This document shows positions 8,722 through 18,801 of a stretch of 64,000 nucleotides of DNA, one piece after another; position 1 is the first letter of the stretch, and the number at the start of each line of letters is the position of its first letter. The stretch lies in contig NZ_VDMS01000001.1 in assembly GCF_006346395.1 (NCBI RefSeq), positions 1,984,001 to 2,048,000 on the forward strand, read 5' to 3'. This stretch comes from Nocardioides plantarum. Lineage in GTDB: Bacteria; Actinomycetota; Actinomycetes; Propionibacteriales; Nocardioidaceae. The notes under the pieces are model-generated. The model was not told where the DNA came from and ran no database searches. It worked only from the letters and a program-made list of their open reading frames with translations. The position numbers and the translations under genes were made by a program.

Positions 8722-8775
8722 CGAGTAGGACGGAGCCAGACCGTGAACAGAAGACCGGCGGGCCTCTAGACACGG

Positions 8776-8818
8776 TTGGCTAATCGATGTAGCTTTTGGC
8801 TAATCCAATAAGCTAACC
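8776..8818. promoter_or_regulatory. repeated AT-rich TetR-type operator upstream of the hydrolase-tetR operon
   Basis: TTGGCTAAT occurs at 8776-8784 and again at 8796-8804 (20-bp period). The second copy forms an imperfect dyad with AATAAGCTAA (8807-8816; 7 of 10 positions paired). The block is strikingly AT-rich for this DNA and lies 15 bp before the ATG at 8833. It is most simply the binding site of the TetR regulator encoded by the second gene of the operon. Confidence 0.55.
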
Positions 8819-8832
8819 GTTCGGAGGACGCC

Positions 8833-9669
8833 ATGACCCGCCACCTGACCATCGACGACCACACCCTCGCCTACGACGTGAGCGGCGAGGGGCCGCTCGT
8901 GGTCCTCGCCCACGGCATCGGCGACAGCCGCCACTCCTACCGCTTCGTGGCCCCGGCGCTGGCCGCGGCCGGCTACCGGGTCGCCGTCGTCGACGTCCGA
9001 GGCTGCGGTGAGTCCAGCGTCGGCTGGGACGGCTACAGCCGCACCGACATCGGCGGTGACCTGGTCGCCCTGGTCCGCCACCTGGGCGGGCCGGCCGTCA
9101 TCGTCGGCCACTCGATCAGCGGCGGGGCCGCGACCATCGCCGCCGCCACCGCACCCGAGCTGATCACCGGCCTGGTCGAGCTGGCCCCGTTCACCCGCGT
9201 GCAGAAGATCCCGCTCGGCGGTCTGGTGAGCAACCGGCGCTACCGCCGTGGCACCATGCGGCTGGTGCGGACCTTGCTGCTCGGCAGTGTGTCGAGCTGG
9301 TCGGCCTACCTCGACCTGGCGATCCCGACCAAGCCCGCCGACTGGGACGCCGAGCTGGCCCGCATCCAGACCACGCTGGGCGAGCCCGGCCGGATGAAGG
9401 CGCTGCAGGCCATGTGCAAGACCAGTCCCGCAGACGCCGGCGACCAGCTCGCCCACGTCGCGTGCCCGGTCCTGGTGATCGAGGGAAGCCTCGACCCCGA
9501 CTGGACCGACCCGCGCGCCGAGGGCGAGAAGATCCTCGCCGACCTGCCCACGGGCCTCGGCGAGCTGGCCGTCATCGAGGGTGCCGGCCACTACCCCCAC
9601 GTCCAGACGCCCGACGAGGTCGTCGCCCTGACCCTGCCGTTCCTGGCCCGGACGCTGACCGGTGCCTAG
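8833..9669 (+). CDS. alpha/beta-fold hydrolase
   Basis: 278 aa. HGIGDSRHSYRFVAPAL (oxyanion region), the nucleophile elbow GHSISGGAA with serine near residue 96, the acid region VIEGSLDPDW and the catalytic histidine in GAGHYPHVQTP place it in the alpha/beta-hydrolase 1 family. GGAGG lies 6 nt before the ATG. The substrate (ester, epoxide or C-C bond) cannot be decided. It overlaps the TetR gene by 8 nt, so they form one operon. Confidence 0.92.
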   Translation: MTRHLTIDDHTLAYDVSGEGPLVVLAHGIGDSRHSYRFVAPALAAAGYRVAVVDVRGCGESSVGWDGYSRTDIGGDLVALVRHLGGPAVIVGHSISGGAATIAAATAPELITGLVELAPFTRVQKIPLGGLVSNRRYRRGTMRLVRTLLLGSVSSWSAYLDLAIPTKPADWDAELARIQTTLGEPGRMKALQAMCKTSPADAGDQLAHVACPVLVIEGSLDPDWTDPRAEGEKILADLPTGLGELAVIEGAGHYPHVQTPDEVVALTLPFLARTLTGA

Positions 9670-10279
9670 GGCCGGACTCACCCCGGCCACCGTCACGGCG
9701 GCGGGCGCCGCCCTGGCCGACGAGATCGGGCTCGACCACCTCAGCATGGGCCTGCTCGCCGAGCGGCTCGGCGTCAGGACCCCCTCGCTCTACAAGCACG
9801 TCGACGGACTGGGTGACCTGACCCACCGGATCGCCGTCCTGGCCATGACCGAGCTCGCCGACGCCGTCCGCGACGCCACCCAGGGCCGGGCCGGCAGCGA
9901 CGCACTCGTCGCCGCGGCCCAGGCGGTGCGCTCGTTCGTCACCGAGCGGCCCGGGCGCTACGCGGCGGGCAACGCGGCCCGCCCCTCCGGCCCCGACGAC
10001 CCCCTGCTCCCGGCGGCCGACCGGTTCCTGGGCTCGCTGTCGGCGATCCTCCGGGGCTACCGGCTCGACCCCGCCGACGAGATCCATGCGCTGCGGATGC
10101 TGCGCAGCATGCTGCACGGTTTCGCCAGCATCGAGGCGGCCGGTGGGTTCATGATCGACACCGACATCGGCGACAGCTTCGCCTGGATGGTCGACCTGGT
10201 CGACCGCGGCCTCACCGTGCGCGCCCAGGTCGCACCCTCGATCCCTACGCCGCGACCGAGTCCAGCGCCTCGGCGGTGA
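9662..10279 (+). CDS. TetR/AcrR family regulator with WHG domain
   Basis: 205 aa from a GTG that overlaps the hydrolase stop by 8 nt. The helix-turn-helix spans about residues 20-50 (LSMGLLAERLGVRTPSLYKHVDGL). The C-terminal ligand domain contains RMLRSMLHGFASIEAAGGF, the WHG-type signature of actinobacterial TetR proteins. It likely represses its own operon through the repeats at 8776-8818. Its 3' end runs 35 nt into the convergent LLM gene. Confidence 0.9.
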   Translation: MPRAGLTPATVTAAGAALADEIGLDHLSMGLLAERLGVRTPSLYKHVDGLGDLTHRIAVLAMTELADAVRDATQGRAGSDALVAAAQAVRSFVTERPGRYAAGNAARPSGPDDPLLPAADRFLGSLSAILRGYRLDPADEIHALRMLRSMLHGFASIEAAGGFMIDTDIGDSFAWMVDLVDRGLTVRAQVAPSIPTPRPSPAPRR

Positions 10280-11234
10280 GCGTGACCGACCTCAGCCGGG
10301 CCGCGGTGCTGGGTGCCTGGTGGGCGGTGATCAGCTCGTCGGCGCCGATGCGGTCGCGGAAGTCCTCGAGGTAGCGCGCCACCGCGGGACCGTCGCCGAC
10401 GGCGGCGTAGGTGAACATCTGGTCGACGTGCTCGGCCGCGCCACGGCGCAGCAGGACGTCGGCCTCGACGTCGCTCAGGGTCTGCCCGCGTCCGAAGAGC
10501 GTGACGGCGATGGTGCGACGGGCCGCCTGCAGGTTGGCCGCGGCCTCCTCGGTCGTGTCGGCGGCGACCACGTTGACGCCCGCGATCACGTACGGCGCCG
10601 CGAGCTGGTCCGAGGGCCTGAACTCGCGCCGGTAGGCGGCCACGGCCGCCTCGAGCGCCTGCGGAGCGAAGTGGCTGGCGAAGGCGTACGGCAGCCCGAG
10701 GGCCGCCGCCAGGTGGGCGCCGAACATCGACGAGCCGAGGATGTAGAGGGGCACCTCCGTGCCCTGGCCGGGCACGGCCGTCACGCCGGGCACCCGGGAC
10801 TCCGTGCCCAGGAACGCCTGCAGCTCCTGCACGTCCTCGGGGAAGCGCTCGGAGGCGGAGGGGTCGCGCCGCATCGCCTGGGCCGTGGCCTGGTCCGAAC
10901 CCGGCGCGCGCCCGAGACCGAGGTCGATCCGGTCGGGGTACATCGCGGCGAGGGTGCCGAACTGCTCGGCGATCGTCAGCGGCGAGTGGTTGGGCAGCAT
11001 CACGCCGCCGGCGCCGAGCCGGATCGTCGAGGTGTGCGCCCCGACGTGCGAGATCAGCACGCTGGTCGCGGACGACGCGATGCTCGACATGTTGTGGTGC
11101 TCGGCGTACCAGACCCGGCGGTAGCCGTGGGCCTCGGCGCGCTGCGCGAGGGCGACGCTGGCCGCGATGCTGCTGCCGACGGTCTCCCCCTTCGCGATCG
11201 GGGCGAGGTCGAGCACGGACAGGGGGAAGCTCAT
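10245..11234 (-). CDS. LLM class flavin-dependent oxidoreductase
   Basis: 329 aa, of the same MsnO8-like branch as the enzyme at 5131-6099: PLSVLDLAPIAKGET, RVWYAEHHNMSSIASSATSVL, STIRLGAGGVMLPNHSPL, YPDRIDLGLGRAPG and a C-terminal IGADELITAHQA. GAGAGG sits 8 nt before the ATG. It is monocistronic and convergent with tetR (35-nt overlap of coding ends). Reaction unknown; these enzymes use FMNH2 supplied by a separate reductase. Confidence 0.9.
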   Translation of the reverse strand: MSFPLSVLDLAPIAKGETVGSSIAASVALAQRAEAHGYRRVWYAEHHNMSSIASSATSVLISHVGAHTSTIRLGAGGVMLPNHSPLTIAEQFGTLAAMYPDRIDLGLGRAPGSDQATAQAMRRDPSASERFPEDVQELQAFLGTESRVPGVTAVPGQGTEVPLYILGSSMFGAHLAAALGLPYAFASHFAPQALEAAVAAYRREFRPSDQLAAPYVIAGVNVVAADTTEEAAANLQAARRTIAVTLFGRGQTLSDVEADVLLRRGAAEHVDQMFTYAAVGDGPAVARYLEDFRDRIGADELITAHQAPSTAARLRSVTLTAEALDSVAA

Positions 11235-11320
11235 GGGTGGTGCCTCTCGGGTCGACTACCCGTTCCAACAAGACAGTGGGTGTCCCTCTTCCCCGGTGAG
11301 GGACACCGGCACGGCGCGCG

Positions 11321-12517
11321 TCAGCCGGTGGCCGAGGCGGCGGCGCGTGAGGGATCGGCCGCGGCGGCCAGCCGGGAGTCGACGGCCGCGGGGCTGAGGA
11401 CCTGGTCGAGGGCCATCGCGGCGCAGCCGACCAGGCCGGCCCGGTCGCCGAAGGTCGAGGGCAGGAAGCGCAGGTCGCGCGTGGCCAGGGCCGACGCGCG
11501 CGCGTAGACGGACTCGCGGACCCCGGCCGCGTAGACGTCGAAGGCGGCGGCCATGTCACCCCCGATGACGACGGCCTCGGGGTTGAGGATGTTGATGGCG
11601 ACGGCGAGCACCTCGCCGAGCCGGCGGCCGCTCTCGCGCAGGCGGTGCTTGGCCTCCGCGTCGCCGCCGGCAGCGAGGGCGGCGAGGTCGCGCACGTGGT
11701 CGACGGGGTGGCCGGCCTCGCGCAGCTCGGCGACCAGCGCCCAGCCGGCCGCGATCGTCTCCAGGCACCCGACGTCACCACAGCGGCAGGGCCGACCGGC
11801 AGCGGCCTCGACCTTGGTGTGGCCGATCTCGCCGGCGGCCCCGAGGTGCCCGGCGACCACCCGGCCCTCGGCGAGGATGCCGAGGCCGAGACCGGTCGAG
11901 GCCTTGACCACGAGCAGGTCGGGGTGGTGGCGGGCGTGCCCGAGCCGCTCGGAGCGGGCGAGCACGTCGGCGTCGTTGGCGACGAAGGTGGACCCCGGCT
12001 CGATGCCACCGGCGACGAGGGCCGCGCGCAGGTCGACGCCGTCCCAGCCGGGCATGGCCGGCGACTCGATGCTGACCCCGAGCACCGGGTCGACGGTGCC
12101 GGGCAGGCTGATGCCGGTGCCGTAGACCGGCTGCGCCGTCGGGAGCGGCTCGATCAGCTCTCGCAGGTGGGCCGCGACGACGGGCATCACCACGTCGGGC
12201 GAGGCGCCCACCTCGTGCTCGACCGAGGACGAGCCGAGCTCCTGGCCCTGGAGGTCGAAGACGGCCAGCTGCGAGCGGGACCGACCGATCGCCACCGCCA
12301 GCACGACCGCCGCGTCGGCGTTGAGGGACAGCCCGGCGGGGGGCCGGCCGCCGGTGGAGGCGAGCTCGTCACCGGTGACCACGAGGCCCGCGGCCTCGAG
12401 CAGGGCCAGGCGGGCGCCGACCGCGGTGCGGGAGAGCCCGGTGAGGCGTCCGAGGTCCGAGCGGCTGCTGGCCCGGCCACGGCGGACCAGCTGGAGCAGG
12501 TCTCCGGCGGTCGTCAT
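11321..12517 (-). CDS. ROK family transcriptional regulator
   Basis: 398 aa. The N-terminal winged helix (about 1-60: SSRSDLGRLTGLSRTAVGARLALL) is followed by a ROK sugar-kinase fold with the zinc/ROK signature CRCGDVGCLE (near residue 250), GTGISLPGTVDP and INILNPEAVVIGGD. ROK repressors of this class sense sugars or sugar phosphates. It is divergent from zwf-edd-eda across a 93-bp, locally AT-rich gap, making it the obvious candidate regulator of that Entner-Doudoroff operon (inference). Confidence 0.92.
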   Translation of the reverse strand: MTTAGDLLQLVRRGRASSRSDLGRLTGLSRTAVGARLALLEAAGLVVTGDELASTGGRPPAGLSLNADAAVVLAVAIGRSRSQLAVFDLQGQELGSSSVEHEVGASPDVVMPVVAAHLRELIEPLPTAQPVYGTGISLPGTVDPVLGVSIESPAMPGWDGVDLRAALVAGGIEPGSTFVANDADVLARSERLGHARHHPDLLVVKASTGLGLGILAEGRVVAGHLGAAGEIGHTKVEAAAGRPCRCGDVGCLETIAAGWALVAELREAGHPVDHVRDLAALAAGGDAEAKHRLRESGRRLGEVLAVAINILNPEAVVIGGDMAAAFDVYAAGVRESVYARASALATRDLRFLPSTFGDRAGLVGCAAMALDQVLSPAAVDSRLAAAADPSRAAASATG

Positions 12518-12574
12518 AGTCGCATCCTAGACACAAGTTGCGCGTAGTTATGTCTTTGTCATGCGTAAGTTTGC

Positions 12575-12603
12575 TTGTTCAGAGCAGTCTTTGGCTCTAC
12601 CGT
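12575..12603 (+). promoter_or_regulatory. zwf promoter, probable leaderless start
   Basis: TTGTTC (12575-12580), 17 bp, TACCGT (12598-12603) form a good promoter. The expected transcription start falls on the GTG at 12611, so translation from the upstream TTG at 12575 is unlikely and zwf is probably leaderless. The AT-rich stretch 12535-12575 just upstream is where a ROK operator would be expected. Confidence 0.55.
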
Positions 12604-12610
12604 GGTCCGG

Positions 12611-14105
12611 GTGACCCTTCCGACCTCCGAGCTCGCCGACGGCATGCCGACCTGCGACTTCACCATCGTCGGTGCCACCGGTGACCTGTCCCTGCGCAAG
12701 CTCGTGCCCGCGCTCTACCGCCGCGAGGCCGAGGACCAGCTGCGTCCCGGCACTCGCATCATCGGCGTCTCCCGCTCCGACCTCGACGACGACGGCTACC
12801 GCGCGGTGGTCGGCGAGGCCCTGGCCCACCACATCGGCGACGAGCTCGACCCGGTGGTCGTCGTACGGCTGCTGGCCCGCGTGCACCACCTCGTCCTCGA
12901 CGCCGCGACGCCCGACGGGTGGCACCTGCTCCACCACCTGCTCAAGGAGGGCGACCCCGACGCCGTCCGCGTCTTCTACCTGGCGACCGCCCCGGCCCTG
13001 TTCGGACCCATCTGCCACCGCCTCGACGAGATCGGCGTCGTCGACCCGAGCGCCCGTGTCGTGCTGGAGAAGCCGATCGGTACCGACCTGGCCTCGGCCC
13101 GCGCCGTCAACGACGCCGTCGGCCAGGTCTTCGACGAGCAGCAGATCTTCCGGATCGACCACTACCTCGGCAAGGAGAGCGTCCAGAACCTCCTGGTCAC
13201 CCGGTTCGCCAACACCTTCCTCGAGCCGCTGTGGAACTCCCGGTGGGTCGACCACGTGCAGATCACCGTGTCCGAGACCCTCGGGGTCGGCGAGCGCGGC
13301 GACTACTACGACGGCTCCGGTGCGTTGCGCGACATGGTGCAGAACCACCTGCTGCAGCTGCTCTGCCTGGTCGCCATGGAGCCCCCGACGTACGTCGGAC
13401 GCGAGACCGTGCGCGACGAGAAGCTCAAGGTGCTCCAGGCCCTCAAGCCGATGAGCGCCGACGACGTCGACCGCGACACCGTCCGCGGCCGCTACGGCCA
13501 GGGGCTCGCCGACGGTGTCGCCGTGCCGTCGTACACCGAGGAGCTGGGGCGGCCCGGCAGCGCGACCGAGACGTTCGTCGCCCTGCGCGCCGAGGTGCAG
13601 AACTGGCGCTGGGCCGGCGTCCCGTTCTACCTGCGCACCGGCAAGCGGATGGACCGCAAGATCTCCGAGATCGTGGTGGTCTTCAAGGAGCCGCCGCACG
13701 CGATGTTCCCCCACCACGAGGGCACCCAGCCGAGCCCGGCGGCCAACCGCCTGCACATCCAGGTGCAGCCCGACGAGGGCATGCAGCTGCACATGACGGC
13801 CAAGGAGCCCGGCCCCGGTGGCATCCGGCTGCGGCCGGTGTCGCTCGACCTGAGCTACGCCACCGCCTTCGACGCCCGGATGCCCGACGCCTACGAGCGG
13901 CTGCTCATGGACGTCATCCGCGGCAACCCGACGCTGTTCATGCGTCGTGACGAGGTCGAGGCGGCCTGGACCTGGGTCGAGCCGATCCTCCGGCGCTGGT
14001 CGGTCACCCCCGACCGCCCCCGGCGCTACCCGGCCGGCACCAGCGGGCCGACCGCCGCCGCCACGCTCATCGAGCGCGACGGCCGAACCTGGCAGGAGTC
14101 CGACC

Positions 14106-14113
<8 letters not shown>
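12611..14113 (+). CDS. zwf: glucose-6-phosphate 1-dehydrogenase
   Basis: Oxidises glucose-6-phosphate to 6-phosphogluconolactone with NAD(P)+. 500 aa from GTG 12611, the usual family length. The nucleotide motif [11 protein letters not shown] is near residue 20, and the active-site signature RIDHYLGKE begins at residue 181. VEKPIGTDL (here LEKPIGTDL) and the C-terminal [12 protein letters not shown] are also present. The GTG was preferred over the ATG at 12644 because of the promoter position. It overlaps edd by 8 nt, so the oxidative step feeds directly into the Entner-Doudoroff enzymes. Confidence 0.96.
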
Positions 14114-15954
<1,841 letters not shown>

Positions 15955-15971
<17 letters not shown>

Positions 15972-16584
15972 GTCCCTGCTCGACGCCGTACCCGTGATGC
16001 CGGTCGTCGTCGTCCACGACCTCGCCGACGCCGTACCGATCGCCCGCGCCCTCGTGGCGGGCGGCCTGCCCGCCATCGAGCTCACCCTCCGTACGCCGGT
16101 CGCCCTCGACGCGATCGCGGCGATCGCGGCCGAGGTGCCCGAGATCCTGGTCGGCGCCGGCACGATCGTCACCCCCGGCCAGGCCAAGCAGGCCCAGGAC
16201 GCCGGCGCGCAGTTCCTGGTCTCCCCCGGCGCGACGCCGTCGCTGCTCGCGGCGATGACCGACACCGGGCTGCGCTTCCTGCCCGGCACCGCCACCGTCT
16301 CCGAGGTGCTCGCCGTGCTCGAGCTCGGCGTCACCGAGATGAAGTTCTTCCCGGCCGAGGCCTCCGGCGGAGCCCCGTTCCTCTCCTCGATCGCCTCGCC
16401 GGTCCCGGCCGCCCGCTTCTGCCCCACCGGCGGCATCACCGCCACCTCGGCACCGCGCTACCTCGCGCTGCCCAACGTCGGGTGCGTCGGCGGCTCGTGG
16501 CTCACCCCGAGCGACCTCGTCGCCGCCGGCGACTGGGCCGGGATCGAGTCGCTCGCCCGCGAGGCCGCGGCGCTCGGCGACTGA
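15955..16584 (+). CDS. eda: 2-dehydro-3-deoxyphosphogluconate (KDPG) aldolase
   Basis: Cleaves KDPG to pyruvate and glyceraldehyde-3-phosphate, completing the Entner-Doudoroff pathway. 209 aa TIM barrel: catalytic E42 (AIELTLRT) and the Schiff-base lysine K130 ([13 protein letters not shown]), with [11 protein letters not shown] and FCPTGGIT. It starts at TTG 15955, supported by GGAGG six bases upstream; the next starts would remove the first conserved strand. It overlaps edd by 17 nt and is the last gene of the operon. Confidence 0.95.
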
Positions 16585-16936
16585 GTCCAGGGCCCACCGC
16601 GCTCGGTGAGTCATCCGCGGCGGCCGCTTGGTCCCGACCCCCTCACGAGTCGCCGTCCGACGGATCGACCGACTCGGCCACTACGTCGGCGCCTGGTCGA
16701 TCTGACGATCAACACCACGACGCGGTCGGTCCAGAGCGCTTTCGATCCCGCCAGGGCCGACCGTCCGAAAGGCACCCACCCCAGGGGTGCGTCGCAGCAT
16801 CCGGGGTCCTCGGCCTCAGGATCGGGTCGGTCGGCAAGAATTCACCGTGCGTGGTGTGGGCCCGATCGCGGTTGAGGTGACATCCTCCGAGGAGTCGTCT
16901 TGCATCGGGTGAGACGCACTCTCGGAAGGCACCATC
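16585..16936 (+). other. 352-bp intergenic region without a convincing gene
   Basis: No open frame here has coding-like composition or homology I can recognise on either strand. The right end should contain the promoter of the secreted protein (TTGAGG around 16871 is a possible -35), and GGAAGG at 16924 is its ribosome site. No clear intrinsic terminator for eda is visible. Confidence 0.5.
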
Positions 16937-17356
16937 ATGCGTCGTCTCGCCATGGCCGCTGCGGCTTCTGCCACGCTCGTCACCGCGGCAACCGGGTTCG
17001 CCACTCCCAGCACCGCTGTGCAGCCCCCCTCGCAGAGCATCACCGACTGGACCCGCGTGGGCTGCGCCGACCTCCAGGGCTACACCGGGGCCCGTATCTG
17101 CCTGGACTACTCACCGGGCACCGCCGGTGCGGCCCGCGGAATCCTGTTCAACGACTCCCAGTCCGCCATCCCGAACAAGGGCATCTTTGTGAACCTCGGC
17201 TCTGGTGCAGACGTTTCTTGCAGCCAGGTCGTCACTCCAGCCGGCGACCGGGTCCAATGCGTCAAGACCCTCAACGGCCGCTTCGCCCTTCGCTTGAACT
17301 ACACCAAGGGCAGCGGCGCCCCCGACAGCGTCCAGACCGCAGCCCACACCTTCTAG
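16937..17356 (+). CDS. small secreted four-cysteine protein, function unknown
   Basis: 139 aa. Positive start MRRLA, a hydrophobic alanine-rich stretch and a likely signal-peptidase site around ATG-FATPSTA give a mature domain of roughly 110 residues. It contains four cysteines (GCADL, RICLD, VSCSQ, VQCVK), enough for two disulfides, and a beta-rich look (RFALRLNYTKG). GGAAGG precedes the ATG. I do not recognise the family. A hairpin terminator follows immediately, so the gene is monocistronic. Confidence 0.85.
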   Translation: MRRLAMAAAASATLVTAATGFATPSTAVQPPSQSITDWTRVGCADLQGYTGARICLDYSPGTAGAARGILFNDSQSAIPNKGIFVNLGSGADVSCSQVVTPAGDRVQCVKTLNGRFALRLNYTKGSGAPDSVQTAAHTF

Positions 17357-17365
17357 CCCACCTGT

Positions 17366-17404
17366 GGCGGTGGCCACGTCGCAGCCTGGGACGTGGCTGC
17401 CGCC
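17366..17404 (+). terminator. hairpin terminator after the secreted protein gene
   Basis: Arms 17366-17380 and 17390-17404 pair over 15 bp with two G-U wobbles around a 9-nt loop. There is no U-tract, as is common for actinobacterial hairpin terminators. It starts 10 nt after the stop codon at 17356. Confidence 0.65.
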
Positions 17405-17547
17405 GTACACGTAGAGCGAGAGCCCCGGCACCGATCGTCCGGGGCAGGGGTTCTCTCCGCTGGTCCTGTACGCCGGGTGGAACCTCGACGAGGAGTCAAC
17501 GACCTGCGCCTCCGCGTTGGCCCAGGCTGCCGCACTCCACGGTCAGC

Positions 17548-17654
17548 GCGACTGCAGTTCCAGTGGGACGTGGATCGACGGTGGCACACGGCCGCCACGG
17601 CAGATGGCACCGTCGTCGGCATCGCGATCCCGTCAGCGACCCCGACGCACCGCA
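17548..17654 (+). pseudogene. relic copy of the downstream tandem-GNAT gene with an in-frame 63-codon deletion
   Basis: 17548-17579 matches 18255-18286 and 17580-17654 matches 18476-18550, each with about three mismatches. The two blocks are fused in the relic, so 189 bp (exactly 63 codons) of the intact gene is missing. Both peptides read LQFQWD..DR and WHTAATADGTVVGIAIPSA. Similarity stops after 17654. The surrounding 17357-17823 has no other supportable gene, although short protein-like stretches suggest further decayed coding sequence. Confidence 0.75.
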
Positions 17655-17823
17655 TCGACATGGCCCAGATCGCAGCGTCCTGCGACCCAGGTGGAAGAGG
17701 CGGGCGTCGACCGTGCCCGCTACACGACCGTAGGCGAACCCTGCCATCCGGCGTCCGCCCCGGTCGTGCCGATCGGCGACAACTGGATTGCTTGCGGTCG
17801 AGACGGCCTGGGAGGGTCGGGAG

Positions 17824-18756
17824 ATGCGAGTCATCCAGCCCTCAGCAGCCCAGCTGGCCGCTGCGGCGACACTGAGCGTTCCGGTCGAGACCTCCCTCCC
17901 GGCCAGGGAGGCAGCAGCGGAGATCGAGGCGGGCCGCATCCGGCCCGAGTGGTCCGTCCTGGCTTTGGACGAGTCCGACGCAGTCATCGGGCGAGCGATG
18001 TGGTGGGGCCGGGACACGACCGCTCCGATCGCGTTGGACGTGTGGGAGGTTCATCCGCACGTGCGCGACCGCGACATCCTGGCCAGGGCTCTTCTCGAGG
18101 CCGGGCACGAGGCCCTGTCGCGTCGCGGCGTGGCCGTTCCGCTGCCGCACACGATGCGGCTGTCTCACGACTGGCGCGACCAGGCGGCCTTCGTCGCCGA
18201 GGTCGACCTCAAGACTCGTGCCGCTGCTGCCGTGGGCCTGACGCAGGTCAACGAGCGACTCCAGTTCCAGTGGGACGCCGATCGACCGTGGCCGGCCCAC
18301 CGCGGCTCGCTCGCGTTCGCGCCCGCCGACGACGAGACCTTCGTACGACTGTTCGCCGCGGCCGCAGAGGGCTCGCTGGACGTCATGACCCGCCGCGAGC
18401 TCGCGTCCACCAGTCCCGACGAGCTGGCCCGTGCCGAGGTCGACTACTACCTGACCTGCCCGGGTGAGCGCTCCTGGTGGCACACGGCCGCCACGGCCGA
18501 TGGCACCGTCGTCGGCATCGCCATCCCGTCAGCGACCCCGACACACCGCAACGTCGGCTACCTCGCCGTGCTCCCTACGCACCGAGGTCGGGGCTACGTC
18601 GACGAGATCCTCGCCTTCATCACCCGCTTCCACGCCGAGCAGGGCGCCTCCCGCGTCACGGCGACCACGGACGCCGCCAATGCGCCCATGGCTGCCGCCT
18701 TCCGCCGCGCCGGCTACCGTTGCACCGAGACGCGCATCGACCTCGAACCACTCTGA
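17824..18756 (+). CDS. tandem-GNAT acetyltransferase
   Basis: 310 aa. Two GNAT-like halves: residues about 1-150 (VIGRAMWWGRD; EVHPHVRDRDILARALLEAG) appear degenerate, while residues about 160-310 hold the acetyl-CoA loop region VGYLAVLPTHRGRGYVDEIL and the closing AANAPMAAAFRRAGYRCTE. The ATG at 17824 follows GGGAGGGTCGGGAG. Such two-domain acetyltransferases modify small molecules or antibiotics; the substrate is unknown. A deleted partial copy lies just upstream. The esterase follows 45 nt later. Confidence 0.88.
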   Translation: MRVIQPSAAQLAAAATLSVPVETSLPAREAAAEIEAGRIRPEWSVLALDESDAVIGRAMWWGRDTTAPIALDVWEVHPHVRDRDILARALLEAGHEALSRRGVAVPLPHTMRLSHDWRDQAAFVAEVDLKTRAAAAVGLTQVNERLQFQWDADRPWPAHRGSLAFAPADDETFVRLFAAAAEGSLDVMTRRELASTSPDELARAEVDYYLTCPGERSWWHTAATADGTVVGIAIPSATPTHRNVGYLAVLPTHRGRGYVDEILAFITRFHAEQGASRVTATTDAANAPMAAAFRRAGYRCTETRIDLEPL

Positions 18757-18801
18757 AGCCGGCATGCACACCTACCACCCCGACGACGAGGTACCGGCCG
18801 G

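Noticed and set aside
12575-12610. TTG start at 12575 for zwf
   Set aside because: That TTG is part of a good -35 hexamer; the start would lie upstream of the transcript. GTG 12611 matches the promoter and the family length.
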